Source: Niabella drilacis (GTDB taxonomy: Bacteria > Bacteroidota > Bacteroidia > Chitinophagales > Chitinophagaceae). From it: 64,000 bases of DNA. Below, piece after piece: positions 26,114-35,266 of the stretch. The translations under genes and the position numbers were made by a program. Every line of letters begins with the position of its first letter. The first letter of the stretch is position 1. The notes under the pieces are model-generated. The model was not told where the DNA came from, did not search any database, and was given only the letters and a program-made list of their open reading frames with translations. The stretch is taken from positions 93,210-157,209 of the forward strand of contig NZ_FMZO01000011.1 of NCBI RefSeq assembly GCF_900101395.1. The letters are read 5' to 3'.

Positions 26114-28629
26114 ACCACCCGTCCCATAAAGGGATCCGTAATGCTTTCGGTGATGGTCTCAACCCGGCCGGCATACCGCTTTTCAAAACGGATGTTTCCC
26201 TTTATCCTGATGCTGAAGTCGTACCAGCCCCTGCTTTTGGAAAGGTTAAGAACCAGGTTCTGACTCCCGTTTACCTGTTTACTGATTGTATTGTTTTTAT
26301 AAGCATTGTCTACGATATCGACAGTCACGGGTGCAGCGCTACTGAATTGTACGATCACATTCCCCGTTGGCTGGTTCCGGTTCATTTCATAAGCGCAGGT
26401 TACTTTCAGCGGGGGATCCTGCCTGCCTCCCCTGAATTCGCGGAAAAAGCCGTTGGGCCCATGCAACCGCAAATGATAATTCCCGTTTTCGAATGCTTTT
26501 ACCGGCCACTCATACTCCAGGCTATCGCCGGCTTTTACGGCAAATGACCAGTTGCGGCAAATATCCGCCGCTTCCGCGCCGTCCGCAAAAGCAGCCGGTG
26601 CATAGGCCGTAAATGGTGCGCCCTGGGCCCTTTGCCCAAACACTGCCGCTCCTGCCTTCAGGGAAACAACCAGCGCGTCCTTAGCATCCGAAAGATTACC
26701 ATCCACGTACAACTCATATGGGAGTGGTAAAGAAGGACGGGTCCCCTTCTCCTGCTGCGGCATAAAGGGAAGATCGCCCAATCCTTTAATAGCCTGCCGG
26801 GCATCCTCGCCAGACAAACGGTGAAAGCCGCCCGGTTCTTTCCGGAACTGCGCGTTATAAATACTTTCTACAAATGCGTTCCTTTTCAGGAACGGCAGCG
26901 GTTGTACCGGCTTACCATCAAACGGACTGAAAGCCGCCGTGAGGTCCCCGCTGATCGTCCTGCGCCATTCGCTGATGTTATCGATCCGGATCTTCTTATT
27001 GAATTTCTGATTCAGGAATGTTTCCAGGAATTGCAGGGTAGACGTATGCTCAAATACCTGGGAGCATACCTTTCCGCCGCGGCTCCAGGGCGATGCGATG
27101 ACCATCGGAACCCTGAAACCCAGCCCCACCGGGGCTTCCCGGGCCTGCTTCTCAGGGATACCCTGCTTCAGCTCGTATTCCATCCTTACATGTTCCACCT
27201 CGGTGTCGATACCGGCGCTGCATTTCCCGGTTCCCGGTTTTTTAAGATCGGCTATGGAAAAAGGAGGCACATGGTCGTAATAACCATCATTTTCATCATA
27301 GGTCAAAATAAATATAGTCTTCTTCCAGACTTCCGGATTTTTGGTGAGGATGTCCAGGATCTCCGAAATATACCAGGCGCCGTACCAGGGTGCACTGGGG
27401 TGGTCCGAAAAGTTTTGCGGGCCTGCCAGCCAGGAAACCGTGGGAAGCCGGCCTTCATCCACATCCTTGCGGAACTGGAATAATAAGTCGCCCGAGGGCA
27501 CTGTCATCATGCGCTCCGCACCGCCTTCACTGTACTTCAGCTCCGACACCGAGCGATATCCCGCATCATTCCTGTTATTCACAAATGCATTAAAAAACAG
27601 CTCCTTTTCCTTTTCGGTCAGCTTTTCAAAATTGGCCCGGCTCCACTGCGCCAGCTCAGCCCGGGCATTGTCCAGGGCTGCCTGCTTTTTACCCAGCGCC
27701 GCTTTTATTTTCGTTGACGCGTCTTCGCTGGAGGGACTTTCTTCCTGTAGCCGGTTGATCTCCCCCGGCAGGGTCTCCACCAGTTGTTTTAATCCCTCAA
27801 TATACCTGGGAGTATATTTTACATTATAGGCTTTGAAGAATTCCAGCAGGTTACATCCAAAGTTCGATAGCCATGCCCGCTCCTCTCCTTTGTACCCCCC
27901 TCCACATGAAATATCATTCTGATAGAATTTCCAGTTGATATCGTTCGCTGTAAGTAATTCCGGAAAGGTCTTCCAGCTCATTTTGGCATGGGCAAAATTG
28001 TCATTACGGATATTGTCCCGGGGATACCCGTCATCCGTATCACGGATCGTTCCGGTCCAGAAAAAAGAGCGGTTGGGTGTAGTACTGGTCATAGCCGAGC
28101 AAAAATTCTGATCACAAACCGTAAAAGCATCTGCCAGTGCATAATTGAACGGAAGGTCCTCCCGGGTATAAAACCCCATGGTCAGCGGCATTGCTGCGTA
28201 TTTTTTATTACCGGCCTTTTTGGCTGGCAGCCAGCGGTCATATTTCCCGTTATTGAACGCATCTACCTGACTGGGACGGGAATGCGGAAGGGCGCCCATC
28301 CAGGTGGCCTTCGTCTCCTTTATATTGAGCCGGAACGGGGCATAGCTATCCCCTTTCTCGTTGGTCTGGAACCATACCGGCTTTTGGTCCGGCAGCGTAA
28401 TAGCCCGGGGATCATTAAAGCCACGCACGCCCTGCAGGGTGCCGAAACAATGATCAAAGGAACGGTTTTCCTGCATAAGGATTACGATATGCTCGGCATC
28501 TAAAAAAGTACTTCCCGGCTTCGGATCAATAGACAGGGCCTTTAAAAGCGCATCCGGAACAGCAGCCCTGATACCCGCAGCCCCGGATAATAACATGGAT
28601 TTTTTTAGGAAGACACGTCTGTTATCCAT
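26110..28629 (-). CDS. Phosphocholine-specific phospholipase C
   Basis: 839-aa exported enzyme of the PLC/acid phosphatase AcpA superfamily. An N-terminal export leader (Tat-like, MDNRRVFLKKSMLLSG) precedes the catalytic domain with ILMQENRSFDHCFGTLQGV, TTPNRSFFWTG (Thr nucleophile region), HPSAPWYGAWY and TYDENDGYYDHVPP. Two C-terminal DUF756-type domains (~residues 620-830) complete the family architecture. It would cleave phosphatidylcholine or sphingomyelin to phosphocholine, for phosphate or choline scavenging. The length is as expected and all blocks are intact. Confidence 0.92.
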   Translation of the reverse strand: MDNRRVFLKKSMLLSGAAGIRAAVPDALLKALSIDPKPGSTFLDAEHIVILMQENRSFDHCFGTLQGVRGFNDPRAITLPDQKPVWFQTNEKGDSYAPFRLNIKETKATWMGALPHSRPSQVDAFNNGKYDRWLPAKKAGNKKYAAMPLTMGFYTREDLPFNYALADAFTVCDQNFCSAMTSTTPNRSFFWTGTIRDTDDGYPRDNIRNDNFAHAKMSWKTFPELLTANDINWKFYQNDISCGGGYKGEERAWLSNFGCNLLEFFKAYNVKYTPRYIEGLKQLVETLPGEINRLQEESPSSEDASTKIKAALGKKQAALDNARAELAQWSRANFEKLTEKEKELFFNAFVNNRNDAGYRSVSELKYSEGGAERMMTVPSGDLLFQFRKDVDEGRLPTVSWLAGPQNFSDHPSAPWYGAWYISEILDILTKNPEVWKKTIFILTYDENDGYYDHVPPFSIADLKKPGTGKCSAGIDTEVEHVRMEYELKQGIPEKQAREAPVGLGFRVPMVIASPWSRGGKVCSQVFEHTSTLQFLETFLNQKFNKKIRIDNISEWRRTISGDLTAAFSPFDGKPVQPLPFLKRNAFVESIYNAQFRKEPGGFHRLSGEDARQAIKGLGDLPFMPQQEKGTRPSLPLPYELYVDGNLSDAKDALVVSLKAGAAVFGQRAQGAPFTAYAPAAFADGAEAADICRNWSFAVKAGDSLEYEWPVKAFENGNYHLRLHGPNGFFREFRGGRQDPPLKVTCAYEMNRNQPTGNVIVQFSSAAPVTVDIVDNAYKNNTISKQVNGSQNLVLNLSKSRGWYDFSIRIKGNIRFEKRYAGRVETITESITDPFMGRVV

Positions 28630-28934
28630 TCAATCGTTTTTATAAATGATAAAAAAGTACCCGTCAAATATAATTTAAGAGACCACTGAAGACTCATTAA
28701 AAGATCGTTAACCGGTCTTATGACTATTTCGACGGTAGAAAATTAAGAAAGTTTAAACAAAAGAAATGGAAATAAACAAAAAAAAAGCATTTGCTATTCG
28801 GAATAATGGGGAAATGTGAAAGTGTGAAAATGGAGAATATCAACAATGCTTCAGGTCGGATCAGACGTTGTGCTTTGAAACCTTGAGCCCGCCCATGATC
28901 TGTGAGCCGTGAAATACCGCTCTAACGTTGAACC
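28630..28934. other. 305-bp intergenic region
   Basis: AT-rich stretch between two reverse-strand genes. It contains low-complexity phrases of the gaaatgtgaaagtgtgaaaa kind, which look like degenerate intergenic repeats. No ORF or RNA gene is supported. Confidence 0.3.
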
Positions 28935-29912
28935 TCAAATAAGCACATCTTCTGTAAAGGGTTCTTCCTTTTGAGTATCCCGCTTTAAAGCATTGGACCG
29001 GATACTGACATTGATCTCAAACCCGACGAGCAGGATCAGCGAGTTGATAAATATATAAACAAGCACCAATAATACGGTTCCAAGTGAGCCGTACAGTTTG
29101 TTGAAGCTGCCAAAACTGCCTACCCACCAGGAAAAACCCAGGGCCAGGATGGTCATCAGCACGGCAGCCAGCACAGAGCCGGGAGTGATCCAGGTCCATT
29201 TTTTATGTACAGAAGGCACAGCCCTGTAGATATAGGAAACAATGGTTAAAAATAAGATCACGATCAGGATCCATCGTGTACTGCTGATGAGATTTATGAG
29301 CCATTGCTGCTCGATCCCAAACCATTCCAGCACATTGCCCTGTGCAGCCAGTAAAGCCACACAAAGGATGAACAGGAAATCCAGCACGAGCGTTACCCGC
29401 AGCGCGTTACCTCTTTTTTGCAGCCCTTTCCGCTTTATAAAACCGGGAAGATTCTTGTCGAAAGAGCGCATCAATCCCATAATGGCATTGGACGAGAAAA
29501 AAAGCGATAACAGGATCCCCACAGAAAGCAGGTCTGTCCGCTGTCCTTCAAAAATATTATTGACAAATTCAAGGATGGGCATATGGTACCGGGGATCCGG
29601 AACGATCCCTTTTATGATCTCCATGATCTCCTCTTTGAAACGGATCTTCACCGGGAGCTGTCCCAGGATGATCGGGAACAACGTAAACAAAAAGATCAGC
29701 GTGGGCGGTATCGCCATAAAAAAATTATAAGAGATCGCCGAAGCCCGCTCGATGATATTATCATCCTGGATCTGTTTCCTGAACCCTTTGAATGTATCCA
29801 GCACAGAAACCTGCTCAAACCCCGGTATGGCCGTGGTTTCTCCTTTATGCCGCAGCCAGCTTACCCGCCGGGAGCCCTTAATACGGTTGGCGATATTTTT
29901 TATAGGACTCAT
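28935..29912 (-). CDS. YihY/BrkB family inner-membrane protein
   Basis: 325-aa protein with six hydrophobic segments between residues ~60 and 300: ISYNFFMAIPPTLIFLFTLFP, LFFSSNAIMGLMRSFDK, ALRVTLVLDFLFILCVALL and GSFGSFNKLYGSLG are family hallmarks. The family has no firm function (once misnamed RNase BN). The start ATG at 29912 overlaps the mltG stop by 4 bp, so it is translationally coupled to mltG. Confidence 0.9.
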   Translation of the reverse strand: MSPIKNIANRIKGSRRVSWLRHKGETTAIPGFEQVSVLDTFKGFRKQIQDDNIIERASAISYNFFMAIPPTLIFLFTLFPIILGQLPVKIRFKEEIMEIIKGIVPDPRYHMPILEFVNNIFEGQRTDLLSVGILLSLFFSSNAIMGLMRSFDKNLPGFIKRKGLQKRGNALRVTLVLDFLFILCVALLAAQGNVLEWFGIEQQWLINLISSTRWILIVILFLTIVSYIYRAVPSVHKKWTWITPGSVLAAVLMTILALGFSWWVGSFGSFNKLYGSLGTVLLVLVYIFINSLILLVGFEINVSIRSNALKRDTQKEEPFTEDVLI

Positions 29913-30949
29913 GGAGCTGCGCGAAGACTGTCTCTTTTTCTGATCTGGGTATCCAGGGCCTGCTGATACAGTTTTGCATACTTTGTATGATCCTGGTAAT
30001 TGCTGGTAAAAATATGCGATCCGTCAAAATTACTGCTGGCCACAAAATACAGATAATCTGTTTTGGGGGCATTGAGTACCGAATCGATGGTGGCCTGCTG
30101 GGGCGTACAGATGGGACCGGGCGGCAGCCCTTTATTCTTATAGGTATTATAGGGTGATGCTACGGCCAGGTGACCAAAAAGAATGCGTTTGATCCCGAAA
30201 TCTTTCAATGCGAACTTGACAGTGGGGTCCGCCTGCAACGGCATTCCTTTCGCTATCCGGTTCATATAGGTGCTGGCTATCTTGGGCTTATCGGCCGCCT
30301 TGTTTGTTTCCTCATCTATAATAGAAGCAAGCGTAATAACCTGCAGCTGGGTAAGCCCCTGCGCTGCGGCTTTCTGCTGCCGGCCGGGGGTCCAGAATTT
30401 CTTATACGCGTCAAAAAATTTATCAAAGATGGCCCGGGGTGTGGTATTCCACCGGATCTCGTAGCTCAGCGGCAACACTGCGGCCATTACCGTATTACTA
30501 TCAAGATTATAAACACCCAGCGAATCATTGCTACCCAGGAACCGGATCGTTTCTGAAGAATCACATTCAAAGGCCCTGCCGATCCGGCCGGCCAACGCCT
30601 CACGGGTCCGGATCTTTGTAACCACAAAATCCACCGGTGTCTGGTTCCCGTTCTTCAGCATGCGTACCAGGGACACAATTGCAGTTCCCGCTGCAACCCG
30701 GTATTTGCCGGGTTTGACCACTTTGTATCCCAGCGCCTTTGAGGCCAGGTTGAACCAGCTGATCCCGGAAAGGATGTTTTTTTCAACCAGCTGTTGCTTC
30801 AACTGTTCCATTGTAGTACCTGTTTTTACATACAGGAATCCTTTCTCTGTCTGATGCGTGGCCGGCCCCAGGAATTTAAATGTGATAAAGCCCAGCAGCA
30901 CCAGCAAAATGAGCAGGATATACGGAAACTTTTTTTTCTTGTTTGCCAT
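29909..30949 (-). CDS. mltG: Endolytic murein transglycosylase MltG
   Basis: 346-aa membrane-anchored YceG-like enzyme that cuts nascent glycan strands and so ends peptidoglycan polymerisation. A single N-terminal TM (10-28) leads to a LysM-like region and the YceG catalytic domain, with LASIIDEETNKAADKPKIAS (conserved Glu near 213-214) and a C-terminal LPPGPICTPQQATIDSVLNA and LYFV. It overlaps the BrkB gene and follows tilS by 75 bp on the same strand. Confidence 0.93.
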   Translation of the reverse strand: MANKKKKFPYILLILLVLLGFITFKFLGPATHQTEKGFLYVKTGTTMEQLKQQLVEKNILSGISWFNLASKALGYKVVKPGKYRVAAGTAIVSLVRMLKNGNQTPVDFVVTKIRTREALAGRIGRAFECDSSETIRFLGSNDSLGVYNLDSNTVMAAVLPLSYEIRWNTTPRAIFDKFFDAYKKFWTPGRQQKAAAQGLTQLQVITLASIIDEETNKAADKPKIASTYMNRIAKGMPLQADPTVKFALKDFGIKRILFGHLAVASPYNTYKNKGLPPGPICTPQQATIDSVLNAPKTDYLYFVASSNFDGSHIFTSNYQDHTKYAKLYQQALDTQIRKRDSLRAAP

Positions 30950-31024
30950 TATTTAATAATTCAGTTTTTTGATCCGGGATATATGAATATGTTTAACCAG
31001 TTTGTCTTCCTGTTTTTACCGGAT

Positions 31025-32362
31025 CTATTGCTCGTTCTGTTTCAGGTAACTGATCTCCACTACCTCCCTGGTGGTATCGGTCACCCTGAAACGATGATCA
31101 ATGCGGTGTCCGATGACCCAGAGGATCTTCTGCTGCATTTCCAGTACCCATACTTTTTCCTTCCCCGTAGCGGTCAGCTTCTGATCGATCAGGAAGCGGG
31201 CTACTTTCTTTTTTTTGACCATTCCCAGCGGATAAAAATAATCCCCGGTCCTCCAGGGGCGAAGCTGGATGGGGAATTGCACTTGACGCGCATCCAGCCA
31301 GACTGTTGCGGCCGTTGCAGGGATAGAGCCAGTATTTTCCTTTAACCGGAAGTGGAGTGTTCCCTCATCAAAAAAGTAAGTACCGGGTTGCTCAATAAGG
31401 ATCCGCGACCGCTCCGATGGCGCCAGCGGGGCAATGATCAGGTGCTTCCGGTCGCGGATCACGCGGTGGGTTGCGGACGCGGTGAACCGGCCGGAATCCG
31501 ATCCCGTCAGGGCAAACACTTCCGGAAGCTGCCCTGCACTAAAGCCATAATCCTTGATGATCTCGAACAGAACAGTGAGTGGTGCCACTGTTTTTAACAG
31601 CAATAACACGGGAATAAATAGCTCATTACCCTTTTGGGTCACCAGTTTTTTACGATACTGCATCACAGATTGCTGGTACAGGGCGTTGATCTCCCGGAAA
31701 CGCTGCACATTATGTACCAGGTTCTGTTCCGCTTCGGGGTAAACGGACGCTATCTCCGGCAACAGGCGGTTACGGATAAAGTTCCGGGTATAGTCGTCCT
31801 TAAGATTGGAAGCATCCTGTACAAAAGAAAGCGACTGATCCTGCAGGAACTGCTCCAGCGCTGTCCTTTTGGCAAATAACAGGGGACGCACCAATGCACC
31901 GTTTTTTTCTTTAATACCGGTGAGCCCATTGATACCCGTTCCCCGGAAAAAATTCATCAGCAGGGTCTCAATATTGTCATTGGCATGGTGTGCCGTAAGT
32001 ATATAATCGAACCCCTCCTTTTTCCTGATCTCCTCAAACCATTGGTAACGGAGCTCCCGGGCTGCTTCCTGTATCGACAACCGGTTAACCGTGGCAAATT
32101 CGCTGGTGTTGAAACGGATGCTGTAAAAAGGTACCGCCCAGTTTTCAGCAAGTGCCTTTACAAATTCCTCATCCCTGTCGCTGGCCGCTCCTCTTAACTG
32201 GAAATTGCAATGTGCTACTCCAAAATCAAACGATGCCTCCTTACAAAGCTGGCCCAGTACCACCGAGTCTACGCCGCCACTTACGGCCAGGAGTAAACGG
32301 TCTTTTGCGGTAAAAAGATGCCCCTGATATATATACTTTAAAAAACGGGTTAACAGATCCAT
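31025..32362 (-). CDS. tilS: tRNA(Ile)-lysidine synthase TilS
   Basis: 445-aa essential enzyme that converts C34 of the CAU tRNA-Ile to lysidine, using ATP and lysine. The PP-loop is SGGVDS (28-33), followed by LTAHHANDNIETLLMNFFRGTGINGLTGI and YTRNFIRNRLLPEI, all typical of TilS. The C-terminal substrate-binding domain has LRPWRTGDYFYPLGM and KKKVARFLIDQK. Its start is 9 bp downstream of the TPR gene, giving a TPR-tilS-mltG-BrkB block. Confidence 0.95.
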   Translation of the reverse strand: MDLLTRFLKYIYQGHLFTAKDRLLLAVSGGVDSVVLGQLCKEASFDFGVAHCNFQLRGAASDRDEEFVKALAENWAVPFYSIRFNTSEFATVNRLSIQEAARELRYQWFEEIRKKEGFDYILTAHHANDNIETLLMNFFRGTGINGLTGIKEKNGALVRPLLFAKRTALEQFLQDQSLSFVQDASNLKDDYTRNFIRNRLLPEIASVYPEAEQNLVHNVQRFREINALYQQSVMQYRKKLVTQKGNELFIPVLLLLKTVAPLTVLFEIIKDYGFSAGQLPEVFALTGSDSGRFTASATHRVIRDRKHLIIAPLAPSERSRILIEQPGTYFFDEGTLHFRLKENTGSIPATAATVWLDARQVQFPIQLRPWRTGDYFYPLGMVKKKKVARFLIDQKLTATGKEKVWVLEMQQKILWVIGHRIDHRFRVTDTTREVVEISYLKQNEQ

Positions 32363-32371
32363 TACTATTTT

Positions 32372-32692
32372 TTAAAATTCGAGGTATTCGCAGGCAGCCC
32401 TCAGTTCATTGTATGCGTGCTGTTCTCCCAGTTTCTGAGCAATTTCCATTCCCTTTTTATAAACAGCAATTGCTCCCGGCTCATCTCCGCAACGCTCCTG
32501 CAATTTGCCAAGATGGTAGTAACTGCCCACATAATCCGGGTCCTTTTCCAGGATCGATTTGAACAGGGCCGCTGCTTTTCCGTCATCGCCTGCTTTTACG
32601 TATTCAAGGGCCAGTGCATGGTTCAGGAACCCGTCATCTCCGTTCTCCCGCAACAAGGCTTCCAATTTTTCGATCCGGTTCATTGTGGACAT
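32372..32692 (-). CDS. Small tetratricopeptide-repeat protein
   Basis: 106-aa protein made of about two TPR units: LNHALALEYVKAGDDGKAAAL, then DPDYVGSYYHLGKLQERCGD. A likely protein-protein adaptor in the cytoplasm. It is the first gene of a reverse operon with tilS (9-bp gap). A second ATG three codons in is an alternative start. It is divergent from etfB. Confidence 0.8.
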   Translation of the reverse strand: MSTMNRIEKLEALLRENGDDGFLNHALALEYVKAGDDGKAAALFKSILEKDPDYVGSYYHLGKLQERCGDEPGAIAVYKKGMEIAQKLGEQHAYNELRAACEYLEF

Positions 32693-32731
32693 TTTTTTTA
32701 AGTATCCTATACATAATTATCTTACAACAGT

Positions 32732-32739
32732 TATCTTTG
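32732..32739 (+). promoter_or_regulatory. Predicted -7 box for etfBA
   Basis: TATCTTTG is an exact TAnnTTTG match, 46 bp before the etfB ATG. No -33 TTTG at the right spacing. Confidence 0.45.
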
Positions 32740-32785
32740 TTTGGTTGCATAAACAACTTTCATATATAAAACAAGTGATACCATA

Positions 32786-33529
32786 ATGAAGATATTAGTT
32801 TGTATTAGTAAGACGCCTGATACCACGGCAAAAATAGCCTTCACGGATAATAATACGAAATTTGATGCAGCTGGTGTTCAATGGATCATCAATCCCAATG
32901 ATGAATATTACGCCCTGGTGCGTGCTATTGAATTAAAGGAGGCTGATCCGGCCGCAACAATCCATCTTATTAATGTTGGCGGTGCAGATGCGGATGCCAT
33001 CATCCGTAAGGCGCTGGCCCTTGGTGGTGATGAAGCCATCCGGGTGAATGCTGAAAACCCCGACAGTTTCGGCATCGCATCACAGATAGCACAGGTAGCA
33101 AAAGAAAATAACTACGATCTCATCTTCCTGGGAAAAGAGACCATCGATTATAATGGCAGTTCTGTAGGCGGGATGGTAGCCGAGCTCCTGGACCTCCCCT
33201 ACATTTCTCTGGCTACAAAATTTGAACTAAGCGGAACAACGGCAACCGTAACCCGCGAAATAGAGGGCGGCGAAGAAGTATGCGAGGTTTCCCTGCCGGT
33301 GGTCATCAGCTGCAACAAAGGGATGGCAGAGCAAAGGATCCCCAATATGCGGGGTATTATGGCGGCACGTACCAAACCCCTGAAAGTGGTAGAACCGGTA
33401 GCGGCGGATATCCTTACCGAAATAGCTGCATTCAGTCTGCCACCCGCAAAAGCAGGGGTTAAACTGGTGGATGCAGATAATGTGCAGGAACTGGTACGCC
33501 TGTTGCACGAGGAAGCAAAAGTGATCTAA
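32786..33529 (+). CDS. etfB: Electron transfer flavoprotein beta subunit
   Basis: 247-aa AMP-binding subunit of the ETF heterodimer, which carries electrons from acyl-CoA dehydrogenases. It has the MKILVCISKTPDTTAKIAF start, IIRKALALGGDEAIRV, LIFLGKETIDYNGSSVGGM and the family signature QRIPNMRGIMAARTKPL (recognition loop region). It is followed after 77 bp by etfA; the spacer holds a weak hairpin (around 33562-33588). Confidence 0.93.
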   Translation: MKILVCISKTPDTTAKIAFTDNNTKFDAAGVQWIINPNDEYYALVRAIELKEADPAATIHLINVGGADADAIIRKALALGGDEAIRVNAENPDSFGIASQIAQVAKENNYDLIFLGKETIDYNGSSVGGMVAELLDLPYISLATKFELSGTTATVTREIEGGEEVCEVSLPVVISCNKGMAEQRIPNMRGIMAARTKPLKVVEPVAADILTEIAAFSLPPAKAGVKLVDADNVQELVRLLHEEAKVI

Positions 33530-33606
33530 GCAAATAATTTCCGGTTTATCATTTATGGTTTGTGGTGAAGACCATAAACGACCAATAAAAAACAATAAAC
33601 TTAAAA

Positions 33607-34569
33607 ATGTCTGTTTTAATATTTATCGATATCAATGAAGAAGGGGCCGTAAAAAAAACATCCCTTGAAGTGTTGACTTATGGTGCCCGGCTGGCCCGGC
33701 AATTAGGTGTGGCTGCCGAAGGCCTGGTGCTGGCTCCCGTAAAGGAAGAGCTGCAGGCCCTTGGAAAATACGGCGTTCAAACCATCCACCAGGTTCAAAA
33801 CGATGCCCTGGCACATTTTGATGCACAAACCTATACAAAAGCGATCGCACAGGTAGCAGAAAAGACCGGGGCCACCGTACTTGTTTTTTCCAATAATACG
33901 GATGGAAAGGCGCTGGCTCCCCGGTTGTCGGCCCGTTTAAAGGCAGGCCTGGTATCCGGAGCAGTAGCCCTGCCGGAAACCGGCGATAGTTTTATTGTGA
34001 GGAAATCTGTTTTTTCAGGTAAAGCATTTGCAGATATAAAAGTCATAACTCCATTAAAAATCATTACACTAAACCCAAATTCATTCAATATTGAAGAAGG
34101 TGAAGGAGTAGCAATAGTTGCTCCTGCGGAAGTTACAGTGGATGCCCCAAGGGTGAAAACGATAAGTGTAAACCGCCAGTCATCAGAAGTACCTCTTGCC
34201 GAGGCGGCATTGGTTGTAAGCGGCGGACGTGGCATGAAGGGGCCAGAGAACTGGGGCATCCTGGAAGACCTGGCCAAAGCATTGAATGCAGCGCTGGCCT
34301 GCAGCCGGCCCGTGGCGGATGCACATTGGCGGCCTCACAATGAGCACGTTGGTCAAACCGGTGGTGCCATCGCTCCCAATCTTTACCTGGCGGTAGGTAT
34401 CTCCGGCGCTATCCAGCATCTTGCCGGTGTAAACCGTAGCAAAGTGATCGTTGTGATCAATAAGGACCCCGAAGCGCCTTTCTTCAAGGCAGCTGACTAT
34501 GGCATTGTAGGCGACCTCTTTGAAGTAGTGCCTAAATTGACAGAGGCCGTAAAACAATTAAAAGGATAA
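33607..34569 (+). CDS. etfA: Electron transfer flavoprotein alpha subunit
   Basis: 320-aa subunit. The N-terminal domain pairs with EtfB. The C-terminal FAD-binding domain shows VVSGGRGMKGPENWGILEDL, then HVGQTGGAIAPNLYLAVGIS, GAIQHLAGV and VINKDPEAPFF, the complete ETF-alpha signature. A strong terminator follows 5 bp after the stop. Confidence 0.95.
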   Translation: MSVLIFIDINEEGAVKKTSLEVLTYGARLARQLGVAAEGLVLAPVKEELQALGKYGVQTIHQVQNDALAHFDAQTYTKAIAQVAEKTGATVLVFSNNTDGKALAPRLSARLKAGLVSGAVALPETGDSFIVRKSVFSGKAFADIKVITPLKIITLNPNSFNIEEGEGVAIVAPAEVTVDAPRVKTISVNRQSSEVPLAEAALVVSGGRGMKGPENWGILEDLAKALNAALACSRPVADAHWRPHNEHVGQTGGAIAPNLYLAVGISGAIQHLAGVNRSKVIVVINKDPEAPFFKAADYGIVGDLFEVVPKLTEAVKQLKG

Positions 34570-34573
34570 TGTA

Positions 34574-34603
34574 AAAGGCCGGGAAAAAACCCCGGCCTTT
34601 TTT
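34574..34603 (+). terminator. Terminator of etfBA
   Basis: A 10-bp perfect stem (AAAGGCCGGG / CCCGGCCTTT), 7-nt loop, and a T run. Confidence 0.9.
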
Positions 34604-34628
34604 ATGCAAAAACCGGAACGCCTGCATC

Positions 34629-34647
34629 ATGTCCGTAAAACGGACAT
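34629..34647 (+). promoter_or_regulatory. Hairpin covering the start codon of the 34646 gene
   Basis: A perfect 8-bp inverted repeat (ATGTCCGT - AAA - ACGGACAT). The right arm contains the first two bases of the start codon and the likely ribosome contact region, so the folded mRNA could limit initiation. Confidence 0.45.
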
Positions 34648-35083
34648 GAAATATGTAATAATAATGCTGTTAGTTTGCGGCTGTACAGCAGCCCTGGCCC
34701 AGGATACAGCAGATCTTAAACGCCCATCTTATCTAAATCTTTATTCGATACCAAATCCCGATATTATTGACACATCGTCAATTAGAAAGTTTAATGAGAA
34801 TTTTTATATAGCTAAAGCCCGACAGGATCGCATGCCCGTACTATTGCCCTACGGAGCCGGTAAAAAAATGCTGAATGTGGGGAAAGGTATGGGCAAGACC
34901 GACCGTATGCCTAATTTATGGAACAAGCCCGGCAGGGACAGCAATACGGGGAATCAGCCTTTTTATATCCGCCCCCTGTATTACTACCCGGCACCTTTGC
35001 TGTCTGCCCGCCCGGAGCCTCCCTATATCCCGGCTTATAAAATGAAAAGTACAAAACCTGCATACCAGGCTGGCAGGCCTTGA
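34646..35083 (+). CDS. Hypothetical secreted protein
   Basis: 145-aa protein from the ATG at 34646, which gives a signal peptide (MKYVIIMLLVCGCTAALAQ); the longer upstream frame lacks one. The mature part is rich in Pro, Tyr and Lys (RPLYYYPAPLLSARPEPPY) with no recognised domain. A natively extended periplasmic or surface peptide is likely. The signal peptide has a lipobox-like LLVCGC, so a lipoprotein is not excluded. Confidence 0.6.
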   Translation: MKYVIIMLLVCGCTAALAQDTADLKRPSYLNLYSIPNPDIIDTSSIRKFNENFYIAKARQDRMPVLLPYGAGKKMLNVGKGMGKTDRMPNLWNKPGRDSNTGNQPFYIRPLYYYPAPLLSARPEPPYIPAYKMKSTKPAYQAGRP

Positions 35084-35138
35084 TACAGGGCCGGCCCGCA
35101 CTCATTTTTAATGGCAGCCTTTATAGCGCCCCCCTGTT

Positions 35139-35176
35139 ACCCGGCCCGGATCCGGGCCGGGTGTACCCCTGTTTTT
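35139..35176 (+). terminator. Palindromic GC-rich hairpin, possible terminator
   Basis: A perfect 24-bp palindrome (two 12-base arms, ACCCGGCCCGGA and complement, 35139-35162), followed after 9 bp by a T run. It may end transcription of the 34646 gene. Confidence 0.55.
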
Positions 35177-35266
35177 AAAGAACCGGTTTATTAATGAGAA
35201 CATAAAAATCGGTATCTTCCGTGATGGATGTGATCTTTTGTAACTTCAATTATTTAAACCCACTTT

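Noticed and set aside
28935-29912. RNase BN annotation for the YihY/BrkB protein
   Set aside because: The old RNase BN name for this family is a known misassignment; the protein is a membrane protein without RNase motifs.
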